DNA from: JBOGFC01 sp050742155 | GTDB taxonomy: Bacteria > Actinomycetota > Acidimicrobiia > Spongiisociales > JALYHC01 | DNA length: 17,144 nucleotides | Reading direction: 5' to 3' | Assembly (NCBI GenBank): GCA_050742155.1 | Contig: JBOGFC010000076.1 | Location: forward strand, 1 to 17,144 | Made by a program: the position numbers and the translations under genes | The notes under the pieces: generated by a model | The model's database searches: none | Seen by the model: only the letters and a program-made list of their open reading frames with translations | Told to the model about the DNA's origin: nothing | Shown: in pieces, positions 6,449 to 12,838 of the stretch | Layout of the letters: each line of letters opens with the position of its first letter | Position numbering within the stretch: position 1 is the first letter of the stretch

Positions 6449-7354
6449 CTATCGCTCCTGCTTGACGACGTGGCCTCCGAACTGGTTGCGCAGGGCGGCG
6501 ATCACCTTGGCGCTGAACGACTCATCCTGGCGGGAGGCGAAGCGCCGAAACAGAGAGATCGAGATGGCCGGGACCGGGACCGCTCGGTCGACCGCGTCCT
6601 GCACCGTCCAGCGGCCCTCCCCCGAGTCTTCCACCCACCCCTCGATCTCCTCCAGGCGGGGCGACTCGCCGAAGGCGGCCACCAGCAGCTCGAGGAGCCA
6701 GGAGCGGACCACGCTCCCGTGCATCCACAGCTCGCCCAGCTGCTCGAGGTCCAACGAGAACTCCTCGGCGGCGGCCAGCATCTCGAAGCCCTCCCCGAAC
6801 GCCTCCAACAGGGCGTACTCGATCCCGTTGTGGACCATCTTGGTGAAGTGGCCGGCACCGGCCGGCCCGACGTGGGCATACTTCCCATCCGGGGGCGCCA
6901 GGTCGTGCAGGGCCGGCTCGACGATCGAGAACATCTCCTTGTCCCCCCCGGCCATCAGGCAGTAGCCGCGCCGGTAGCCCCACACCCCCCCGGAGACTCC
7001 GCAGTCGATGAAGCCGACCTTGGATTGGGCCAACGATTGGGCTCGTCGCTGCGAGTCCCGGTAGAAGGAGTTGCCCCCGTCGACCACCACGTCCCCGGCC
7101 TCGAGCAGCCCGGAGAGCTCGCCGACGGCTCTCTCCACCGGCTCGCCGGAGGGGATCATCAGCCAGACGACCCGGGGTGGCTCCAGGCGCTTGACCGCCT
7201 CGGCCAGCGAGTAGGCGCCCTCGCCCCCGTAGTCCTCCAGCTCCTTGACCGGCCCGGGGCTGCGGTTGTAGGCCACCACCTCGTGCGAGGCGTCGATCAG
7301 CTTGCGGCTCATCGGCCCGCCCATCTTGCCGAGACCCACCATCGCCAGTCGCAT
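6449..7354 (-). CDS. gnd: 6-phosphogluconate dehydrogenase, decarboxylating (short YqeC/GntZ-like type)
   Basis: 301 residues; the short form of the family (the common NADP enzyme has about 470). It oxidises and decarboxylates 6-phosphogluconate to ribulose-5-phosphate, the substrate of RpiB. The N-terminal Rossmann motif is GLGKMGGPM (about 7-15). 'DGGNSFYRDSQRR', 'GVSGGVWGYRRGYCLMAGGD' and 'HFTKMVHNGIEYALLEAFGEG' give the substrate pocket with the catalytic Lys and Asn (KMVHN). The end of the second strand reads AYNRSP. Asn-Arg-Ser/Thr there is usual in NADP-binding 6PGDHs, whereas short forms often have Asp for NAD, so the cofactor is uncertain. The ATG at 7354 follows a strong GAGGAGG; an in-frame extension of 10 codons upstream is less likely. 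Confidence 0.92.
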   Translation of the reverse strand: MRLAMVGLGKMGGPMSRKLIDASHEVVAYNRSPGPVKELEDYGGEGAYSLAEAVKRLEPPRVVWLMIPSGEPVERAVGELSGLLEAGDVVVDGGNSFYRDSQRRAQSLAQSKVGFIDCGVSGGVWGYRRGYCLMAGGDKEMFSIVEPALHDLAPPDGKYAHVGPAGAGHFTKMVHNGIEYALLEAFGEGFEMLAAAEEFSLDLEQLGELWMHGSVVRSWLLELLVAAFGESPRLEEIEGWVEDSGEGRWTVQDAVDRAVPVPAISISLFRRFASRQDESFSAKVIAALRNQFGGHVVKQER

Positions 7355-7449
7355 CACTCCTCCTCGTCCCCGGATCGCCTCCACGCTAGACCGCTGGTCG
7401 GATCACGATCGGGTCCAGGGTTGGTCTGCTGCCGAGGGCCTGGAAGGCC

Positions 7450-7764
7450 TCACTCACGCTCGAGCACCCAGATCGCCTCTCCTTCTACGGGTCGCCCGAA
7501 GCCGGGCCGGTCGGTGATCCGCCCCCACTCCTCCTTGGTGTAGACGAACACGTCGGCGGGCACCGGGAGGCGGGTCGCGTCCCAATCGAGGGGGCGCTCC
7601 CAGAAGGGGCGCTCGGATCGTCGGACGATCAGCACCAGGTCGACGTCACTTCCCACCCCCCAATCCCGGCGCGCATAGGAGCCGAAGTACCCCACCCGGA
7701 GGACGTCTCGCCTGTGGGCCGCTTCCTGCGCCCACTTCCGGACGGCCCGATCGACCTCGGCCAC
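7450..7764 (-). CDS. MNT-type nucleotidyltransferase (antitoxin of a HEPN/MNT pair)
   Basis: 104 residues from a GTG at 7764 (an ATG at 7809 is also in frame, but its upstream part lies over the 3' end of the HEPN gene). The minimal nucleotidyltransferase motif is clear: 'VGYFGSYARRDWGVGSDVDL', i.e. GSxAR followed by the SDxDL Asp pair, and a third acidic residue in 'PADVFVYTKEEW'. In HEPN/MNT toxin-antitoxin systems the MNT protein neutralises the HEPN RNase, in a studied case by adding AMP to it. Here the GTG begins one base after the restored HEPN stop, so the two genes are coupled. All three catalytic acidic residues appear intact, suggesting an active enzyme even though its partner gene is broken. 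Confidence 0.85.
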   Translation of the reverse strand: MAEVDRAVRKWAQEAAHRRDVLRVGYFGSYARRDWGVGSDVDLVLIVRRSERPFWERPLDWDATRLPVPADVFVYTKEEWGRITDRPGFGRPVEGEAIWVLERE

Positions 7765-7765
7765 A

Positions 7766-8156
7766 TCAGGCCATTTGAGTACTGACGAACCCGATGATCT
7801 CACCGGCATACCAAATCGCCTCCCGGCTCTGGAGCGGACCGAAGTGCTCGAAGGGGGGCCCCTTCAGCATGGCTGTTGGGATAGCGAGCCGGGATGTAGT
7901 AGAGGTCCAGGATCCTGGCCCATTCCACCATCTCGTCGGGAGGCGCCATCGAGTCCGGCAGCTCACCAAGCAGCCGGGTCAGCACCTGGCCCCACACCTC
8001 CTGTCCCAGGTGCTGGTGCAAAGCCTTGATCGCCTTCTCTCCCGCTTGCTGCGAGGCGAAGCAGGCCCATTCGTGGCGCCCCGATTCGGCCGCCTGCTGG
8101 GCCAGGCCCACGTCTCGCTCCGCCTGGGCGACCCAGTCGCGCGCCCTGTTGACCAC
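7766..8156 (-). pseudogene. HEPN-domain protein with an apparent frameshift (HEPN/MNT pair)
   Basis: The HEPN (PF05168-like) pattern is clear: 'RARDWVAQAERDVGLAQQA', then 'CFASQQAGEKAIKALHQHL', then 'ILDLYYIPARYPNSHAEG'. After that point the frame goes off pattern (APLRALRS...) and stops at 7800. Shifting by one base in the run of six G and four C at 7853-7862 restores the expected ending 'PPFEHFGPLQSREAIWYAGE' plus 'IIGFVSTQMA', with a stop at 7766-7768. The full protein would be about 130 residues. The GTG at 8156 has GGAGG 5 nt before it and is preferred over a TTG at 8168. RYPNSH fits the R-x4-H spacing of HEPN RNases, though the helix position is uncertain. The shift may be a sequencing error, a real mutation, or +1 slippage at CCC-C. 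Confidence 0.78.
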
Positions 8157-8243
8157 GACCACCTCCAATCCACTCCCAACCGTACCTCCGAGGTTCTGGT
8201 TCGCCCGGGAATAGTCGAGGGGGCTCGAGCTACCCCGTCACGA

Positions 8244-9110
8244 TCACATACCCTTGGGGTGCCAGACGGTCTTGATCTCGGTGAAGGCGGTGATCCAATA
8301 GGGGCTCTGGGCGACCCGATCGTCGCTCCAATCGATGGGCTGCTCGGGGGGTCGGGCCACCCGCTTCACGTTCTCGGCGCCCAGCACCTCCACCTCCTCG
8401 AGCTGGTCCCACCCGAGGCCGAAAGCATCGAAGGCGTTCACGTCCATGTGGGCGGCCAGCACCGGCACAAGCTCCTCCCTGTAGCCGGTGACGATGTTCA
8501 CCACCCCTCCGGGCAGGTCGGCGGTGGCCAGCGCCTCGGCGAAGGTGACCGCCGGGAGCGGGTTGTGCTCGCAAGGCAGCACCACCGCCGTGTTGCCGGA
8601 GACGATGATGGGCGCCAGCCGGCTGACCAGAGGCACGAGAGGCGGCTCCTCGGCGGCCGCCATGCCGACCACCCCGGTGGGCTCAGGAGTGGAGATGTTG
8701 AAGAAGGGGCCGGCCACCGGGTTGAGGTTGCCGGCCACCTGGTCGAACTTGTCGGCCCAGCCGGCGTACCAGACCAGCCGGTCGATGGAGCGGTCCACCT
8801 CGGTGCGGGCCTGGCGGGGCCCGGAGCCGTTCATCCCGAGCTGCTCGACGAAGCTGTCCCGGCGGTCCTCCACCATCTCCGCCACCCGGTAGAGGACCTG
8901 CCCCCGGTTGTAGGGAGTCTTGCCGGCCCAGGCGGGGAGCGCCTGGCGGGCCGCCCGCACCGCCTCGCGGAGATCCTTGCGGGAGCCCCGCGCCACGTTG
9001 GCCACCACCTCGCCATCCGAGGAGATCGGGTAGGAGCGGCCCGACTCCGAGCGGGGGAACTCGCCCCCGATGTAGAGCTTGTACGTCTTGCGGACCTCGA
9101 GGCGGGTCAT
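8244..9110 (-). CDS. Short aldehyde dehydrogenase-like protein lacking catalytic residues
   Basis: 288 residues, aligned with the N-terminal ~250 residues of the full ALDH encoded upstream ('LYIGGEFPRSESGRSYP', 'AVRAARQALPAWAGKTPYNR', 'YAGWADKF'), then an abrupt C-terminal tail ending in KTVWHPKGM. The whole catalytic domain (ELGGK Glu and the Cys segment) is missing. Even the part kept has lost key positions: PWNFP is AEEPP, VVLKPAE is VVLPCEH (no cofactor/catalytic Lys), and the KIAFTGS strand is AFDAFGL. The frame is intact, with no stops or shifts, so this is a maintained pseudoenzyme rather than decay. It follows the full ALDH after a 73-bp spacer rich in inverted repeats and may act as its partner subunit (inference). 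No clear Shine-Dalgarno precedes the ATG. Confidence 0.88.
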   Translation of the reverse strand: MTRLEVRKTYKLYIGGEFPRSESGRSYPISSDGEVVANVARGSRKDLREAVRAARQALPAWAGKTPYNRGQVLYRVAEMVEDRRDSFVEQLGMNGSGPRQARTEVDRSIDRLVWYAGWADKFDQVAGNLNPVAGPFFNISTPEPTGVVGMAAAEEPPLVPLVSRLAPIIVSGNTAVVLPCEHNPLPAVTFAEALATADLPGGVVNIVTGYREELVPVLAAHMDVNAFDAFGLGWDQLEEVEVLGAENVKRVARPPEQPIDWSDDRVAQSPYWITAFTEIKTVWHPKGM

Positions 9111-9166
9111 GGGCTTGCCCGATCGAACTTTGGGCCGTGGCCCACCGTTTTGGTGGGTACGTACCC
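9111..9166. repeat. Cluster of overlapping inverted repeats between the two ALDH genes
   Basis: Four inverted repeats lie in the 73-bp gap: GGGC-TT-GCCC (9111-9120), TGGGCC-GT-GGCCCA (9131-9144), CCCACC-GTTTT-GGTGGG (9141-9157) and the perfect palindrome GGGTACGTACCC (9155-9166). The last three overlap at their ends, so as RNA they could form alternative hairpins. There is no U-tract. They may set relative expression of the two genes, or be an operator; neither is shown. Confidence 0.55.
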
Positions 9167-9183
9167 AGGGTTGGCAGGGAGGC

Positions 9184-10653
9184 TCACCACTTCAGGTAGG
9201 GCAGCAGGCCGTGCCGACCACCCTCCCGGCCGAAGCCGGACTCCTTGTAGCCGCCGAAGGGCGAGGCGGGGTCGAACTTGTTGAAGGTGTTGCCCCACAC
9301 CACCCCGGCCCGCATCCGGTCGGCCATCCAGAGGATCCGGGAGCCCTTCTCGGTCCACACCCCGGCCGAGAGCCCGTAGGGGGTGTTGTTGGCCTTCTCC
9401 ACCGCCTCCTCCGGGGTTCGGAAGGTGAGGATGGAGAGCACCGGCCCGAAGATCTCCTCCTGGGCGATGCGATGGCTCTGCGCGACCCCGGTGAAAAGGG
9501 TGGGCCGGAACCAGTAGCCCCGCTCGGGAAGCGGGCAGTCCGGCTGATAGAGCTCGGCTCCCTCCTCGATCCCCGATTGGACCAGCTCCTCGATCTTGTG
9601 AAGCTGCATGCGGCTGTTGATGGCACCGACGTCGGTGTTCTTGTCGAGGGGGTCCCCCACCCGCAGGGTGCGCAGCCGCTCCTTGAGCTTGTCGAGGAAC
9701 AGGTCGTAGATGTTCTCCTGCACGAACAGCCGGCTCCCCGCGCAGCACACGTGCCCCTGGTTGAAGAAGATCCCGTTGATCACGCCCTCGACGGCCTGGT
9801 CGAGGGGGGCGTCGTCGAAGATGATGTTGGCCGCCTTGCCGCCCAGCTCCAGGGTGAGGTGCTTGCGAGTGCCGGCCACCGCCTGGGCGATCTGTTTGCC
9901 GACCTGGGTGGATCCGGTGAAGGCGATCTTGTCCACCTCGCCGCGCACCAGCTCGGCCCCGGTCTCGCCCGCCCCGGTGACGATGTTGAGCACCCCGTCC
10001 GGGAGGCCGGCCTCGGCGGCCAGCCCGGCGAAGGCGAGGGCGGTGAGGGGGGTGGTCTCGGCCGGTTTGAGCACCACCGTGTTGCCGGTGGCCAGGGCGG
10101 GAGCCACCTTCCAGGCCAGCATGAGGAGCGGGAAGTTCCAGGGGATGATCTGGCCGGCCACTCCGATCGGCTCGGGACGGAGGCCGGGAAAGGCCCATTC
10201 CAGCTTGTCTGCCCAGCCCGCGTAGTAGAAGAAGTGGGCCGTCGCCAGCGGGATGTCGACGTCCCGGGACTCCCTGATCGGCTTGCCGCCGTCCATGGAC
10301 TCCAGGACGGCGAACTCCCGAGAGCGCTCGGCGAGCTGGCGGGCCAGGCGGTAGAGGTACTTGGCCCGCTCCTTGCCGGCCATCCTCCCCCAGTACCGCT
10401 CATGCGCCCGCCGGGCGGCCCCTACCGCCTCTTCGATGTCGGCCGGACCGGCCTCGGCCACCTCCGAGAGCTGGTCCTCGGTGGCGGGATCGATGGTGGG
10501 GAAGAAGCGTCCCGAGCGCGGCTCCACGAACTCTCCGCCGATGAAGAGGCCGTAGCGGTCCTCGATGGTGACGATGTCGGTCGCCTCTCGGGAGGCGGCG
10601 TACTCCCACTCCAGGGGAGCGGGACGGGCGGCCACCGGCGTGGAATCGGACAT
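9184..10653 (-). CDS. NAD(P)-dependent aldehyde dehydrogenase
   Basis: 489 residues, full length for the ALDH superfamily. Motifs in order are 'LFIGGEFVEPRSGRFFPT' (N-terminal), 'IIPWNFPLLMLAWKVAPALA', 'VVLKPAETTPL' (cofactor Lys), 'KIAFTGSTQVGKQI', 'TLELGGKAANIIFDDA' (catalytic Glu), 'FFNQGHVCCAGSRLFVQE' (nucleophile Cys), 'EEIFGPVLSIL' and 'NTFNKFDPASPFGGYKESGFGRE' near the end. The ATG overlaps the stop of deoC as TGATG, tying the enzyme to deoxyribose-phosphate cleavage: acetaldehyde made by DeoC is the obvious substrate (inference; the sequence alone does not fix substrate). An open frame continues upstream of the ATG but only as the shadow of deoC. Confidence 0.95.
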   Translation of the reverse strand: MSDSTPVAARPAPLEWEYAASREATDIVTIEDRYGLFIGGEFVEPRSGRFFPTIDPATEDQLSEVAEAGPADIEEAVGAARRAHERYWGRMAGKERAKYLYRLARQLAERSREFAVLESMDGGKPIRESRDVDIPLATAHFFYYAGWADKLEWAFPGLRPEPIGVAGQIIPWNFPLLMLAWKVAPALATGNTVVLKPAETTPLTALAFAGLAAEAGLPDGVLNIVTGAGETGAELVRGEVDKIAFTGSTQVGKQIAQAVAGTRKHLTLELGGKAANIIFDDAPLDQAVEGVINGIFFNQGHVCCAGSRLFVQENIYDLFLDKLKERLRTLRVGDPLDKNTDVGAINSRMQLHKIEELVQSGIEEGAELYQPDCPLPERGYWFRPTLFTGVAQSHRIAQEEIFGPVLSILTFRTPEEAVEKANNTPYGLSAGVWTEKGSRILWMADRMRAGVVWGNTFNKFDPASPFGGYKESGFGREGGRHGLLPYLKW

Positions 10654-11633
10654 CAGTCCACCGTGAAGTAGTCGGGGGATTGGTAGCGGCCGGTCTTCAC
10701 CCAGCGGATCTGCATGAGCACGTCGTTGAGCAGGGTGGAGGCTCCGAAGCGGAACAGGTCCGGGGTCATCCACGCCGAGCCGAGCGTCTCGTAGAGCACC
10801 ACCAGATAGCGGATGGCATCCTTGGACGTGCGGATCCCCCCGGCCGGCTTCATGCCCACCCGCCGCCCGGTCTGGTGGTGGAAGTCCCTGATCGCCTCCA
10901 GCATGACGAGGGTGACCGGCAGGGTGGCGGCCGGCTGAACCTTGCCGGTGGAGGTCTTGATGAAATCGGCCCCGGCCGCCATGGCCAGCATGGAGGCACG
11001 ACGCACCTGGTCGTAGGTGCCCAGCTCGCCGGTCTCCAGGATCACCTTGAGGTGGGCCTGGCCCGAGGCCTCCTTCACGGCCACGATCTCTTCGAACACC
11101 CGCCGGTAATCCCCGGCCAGGAAGGCACCCCGGTTGATGACCATGTCGACCTCGTCGGCCCCGGCGGCCACCACGTCCTCGGTCTCCCGGAGCTTCACCT
11201 CCAGCGGAGCCTGGCCGCTCGGGAAGTAGGTGGTCACCGAGGCGACCTTCACGCCGGTTCCCTCCACGGCCTGGCGGGCATACGGCACCAGACTCGGGTA
11301 CACCACCACTGCCGCCACCGAGGGCACGCTCGGGTCGACCGGATCTGGTCGGATCGCCTTGGCGCACAGGGAGGCCACCCGCCCCGGGGTGTCCTTCCCT
11401 TCCAGAGTGGTGAGGTCCATCATGGCGACCGCCAGCTGGAGGGCCGCCAGCTTCGACTCCCGCTTGATGGAGCGCCGCCCTAAGGAGGCGGCCCGCTCCT
11501 CGGCGCCCACCTGGTCGACGGAGGGCACGGACCGCAGATAGCTCTCGATGGCCTGGCGGGTCACCGGCGCCTGCAGAAGCGCGGTCCCTTTGGGGGAGGG
11601 CTGGGGAGTCGTCTCGGTGACCAGCGAGCTCAT
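10653..11633 (-). CDS. deoC: Deoxyribose-phosphate aldolase
   Basis: 326 residues. DeoC splits 2-deoxyribose-5-phosphate into glyceraldehyde-3-phosphate and acetaldehyde, ending deoxynucleoside breakdown. The TIM-barrel signature is clear: 'VAAVVVYPSLVPYA', 'VASVTTYFPSGQ', 'ADEVDMVINRGAFLAGDY', 'LKVILETGEL', 'ADFIKTSTGK' (Schiff-base Lys) and 'GMKPAGGIR' (second essential Lys). Length exceeds the ~220-260 residues of short DeoC because of N-terminal and C-terminal extensions of the long subgroup. The ATG at 11633 stands 7 bp after a TAGGAT box; an ATG at 11642 is in frame but overlaps that box. The stop overlaps the ALDH start. A divergent small membrane-protein gene begins 48 bp away. Confidence 0.95.
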   Translation of the reverse strand: MSSLVTETTPQPSPKGTALLQAPVTRQAIESYLRSVPSVDQVGAEERAASLGRRSIKRESKLAALQLAVAMMDLTTLEGKDTPGRVASLCAKAIRPDPVDPSVPSVAAVVVYPSLVPYARQAVEGTGVKVASVTTYFPSGQAPLEVKLRETEDVVAAGADEVDMVINRGAFLAGDYRRVFEEIVAVKEASGQAHLKVILETGELGTYDQVRRASMLAMAAGADFIKTSTGKVQPAATLPVTLVMLEAIRDFHHQTGRRVGMKPAGGIRTSKDAIRYLVVLYETLGSAWMTPDLFRFGASTLLNDVLMQIRWVKTGRYQSPDYFTVD

Positions 11634-11640
11634 GGCGATC

Positions 11641-11646
11641 ATCCTA
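11641..11646 (-). promoter_or_regulatory. Putative -10 box of deoC
   Basis: TAGGAT on the minus strand ends 7 bp before the deoC ATG at 11633, the spacing expected for a leaderless transcript. The identical string precedes the phosphoglycerate mutase gene at 16162-16167. Confidence 0.45.
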
Positions 11647-11669
11647 CGAGAGTTTGGGCGGGAGCCCGC

Positions 11670-11675
11670 TACCTT
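11670..11675 (+). promoter_or_regulatory. Putative -10 box of the small membrane-protein gene
   Basis: TACCTT ends 6 bp before the GTG at 11682, again a leaderless-type spacing. The preceding 12 bp (11658-11669) are a palindrome, GCGGG-AG-CCCGC. Confidence 0.35.
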
Positions 11676-11681
11676 GGCCGG

Positions 11682-12071
11682 GTGCTGTTCAGAGAGACGG
11701 GACTGCTCATCCTGCTGGTCGGGCTCGGCGTGGTGGTGCCCTTGCTGATGGCCCGCCCGGTCACGGTGGCGAGCGGCTACAGCATCCGGGGTGAGGACGT
11801 GATCGAACGGCGGACCACCTGCGGCCGGGCCCTCTCCATCCTCTTCTCGTCCGAGTACCACGAGGACGTTCGGGCCAGCACTCGCGACCACTGCACCAAG
11901 GCGGCCCGGAGCCGGCTGGTGGGGGTTGCCTTCATCGGCATCGTCGCACTCGTGGCGGCTTCCATCGGCATCCGGAACGGTCCGTACCGGCCACCGGAGC
12001 CGATCTCCGGCGCCATCCCTCCCCCCCGGCGGGCCATCTGGCCCAAGCACCCACCCAGGAAACCACGCTAG
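11682..12071 (+). CDS. Small two-helix membrane protein with a cysteine pair, unknown function
   Basis: 129 residues from a GTG. A hydrophobic helix lies at about 8-23 (LLILLVGLGVVVPLL) and a second at about 79-97 (LVGVAFIGIVALVAASIGI). The loop between them (24-78) holds Cys47 and Cys71 and is charged. The C-terminal 30 residues are rich in Pro, Arg and Lys, so by the positive-inside rule both ends are cytoplasmic and the Cys loop is outside, where a disulfide could form. Similar small actinobacterial membrane proteins with a 'CG...C' outer loop exist, but I cannot name a family. Support for it being real: it is the only plausible gene in this 434-bp stretch, has a TACCTT box, and its stop ends tail-to-tail with the slipin gene. 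Confidence 0.72.
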   Translation: MLFRETGLLILLVGLGVVVPLLMARPVTVASGYSIRGEDVIERRTTCGRALSILFSSEYHEDVRASTRDHCTKAARSRLVGVAFIGIVALVAASIGIRNGPYRPPEPISGAIPPPRRAIWPKHPPRKPR

Positions 12072-12838
12072 CCCGGCTCCCCGCCCGCCCGTCGCTCCAC
12101 CCAGCGCAGCACTTCCACCGGCACCGGGAAGATCAGCGTGGAGTTCCTATCCGAAGCCACCTCGACCATGGTGGAGAGCACCCGCAGCTGGAGAGCGGCC
12201 GGGTGCCTCTCCAGCACCTCCGCCGCCTGTCCGAGGGTCTCGGCCGCCTCCATCTCGCCCTTGGCGTGGATCACCTTCGCCCGGCGGTCTCGCTCCGCCT
12301 CCGCCTGGCCCGCCATCGCCCGACGCATGGCTTCGGGCAGCTCGACGTCCTTCACCTCGACCAGGGTGACCTTGATGCCCCAGGGATTGGTGACCTCGTC
12401 GATGATCTGCTGGAGCCGCTGATTGATCTCGTCCCGCTTGACGAGCAGATCGTCCAGGTCGGCCTGCCCGATGATCGAGCGGAGCGTCGTCTGGGCTATC
12501 TGGGCGGTCCCCAGGATGTAGTCCTCGATGGTGATGATGGCCTTGACCGGCTCCACCACGTGGAAATAGGCCACCGCGTTGACCCGCACGGTGACGTTGT
12601 CTCGCGTGATGATGTCCTGGGGCGGGATGTCCATGGTGATGGTCCGGAGGCTGACCCGTACCATGCGGTCGACGATCGGGATGATGAAGAAGAGCCCCGG
12701 GCCCTTGGCCCCCATCACCCGGCCCAGCCGGAAGATCACCCCCCGCTCGTACTCCTGCACGATCCGGATCGAGTAGAAGAGGATCAGCAGGACGAAGGCG
12801 ACCGCGATCCCCAGGCCCACCGATATGTCGATGCTCAT
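12068..12838 (-). CDS. SPFH/stomatin-like protein (slipin)
   Basis: 256 residues. One N-terminal membrane helix at about 7-24 (VGLGIAVAFVLLILFYSI) is followed by the SPFH/band-7 domain: 'VQEYERGVIFRLGRVMGAKG', 'PGLFFIIPIVDRMVRVSLRT', 'DIPPQDIITRDNVTVRVNAV', 'AQTTLRSIIGQADLDDLL', and 'GIKVTLVEVKDVELPEAMRR' before a charged helical tail. Bacterial slipins form large membrane-bound ring or cage complexes. The ATG overlaps the nfeD stop as ATGA, with GGGAGG about 7 nt upstream, the classic nfeD-slipin operon. The NfeD-type protease is thought to act on or with its slipin partner. The stop overlaps that of the convergent membrane-protein gene in the sequence CTAG. Confidence 0.95.
   Translation of the reverse strand: MSIDISVGLGIAVAFVLLILFYSIRIVQEYERGVIFRLGRVMGAKGPGLFFIIPIVDRMVRVSLRTITMDIPPQDIITRDNVTVRVNAVAYFHVVEPVKAIITIEDYILGTAQIAQTTLRSIIGQADLDDLLVKRDEINQRLQQIIDEVTNPWGIKVTLVEVKDVELPEAMRRAMAGQAEAERDRRAKVIHAKGEMEAAETLGQAAEVLERHPAALQLRVLSTMVEVASDRNSTLIFPVPVEVLRWVERRAGGEPG

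Noticed and set aside
7433..7449. GGCCT-GGA-AGGCC hairpin after the MNT gene as a terminator
   Set aside because: Only a 5-bp stem and no U-run; expected often by chance at this GC content.
7794..10671. Long plus-strand open frames opposite the ALDH genes
   Set aside because: Translations are His/Gly/Asp-rich antisense products; both minus-strand ALDH frames are unambiguous.
10653..12050. deoC frame extending 136 codons upstream to 12050
   Set aside because: The extension is antisense to the small membrane-protein gene and ends deoC-like sequence at the ATG pair near 11633-11642, where a TAGGAT box is found.
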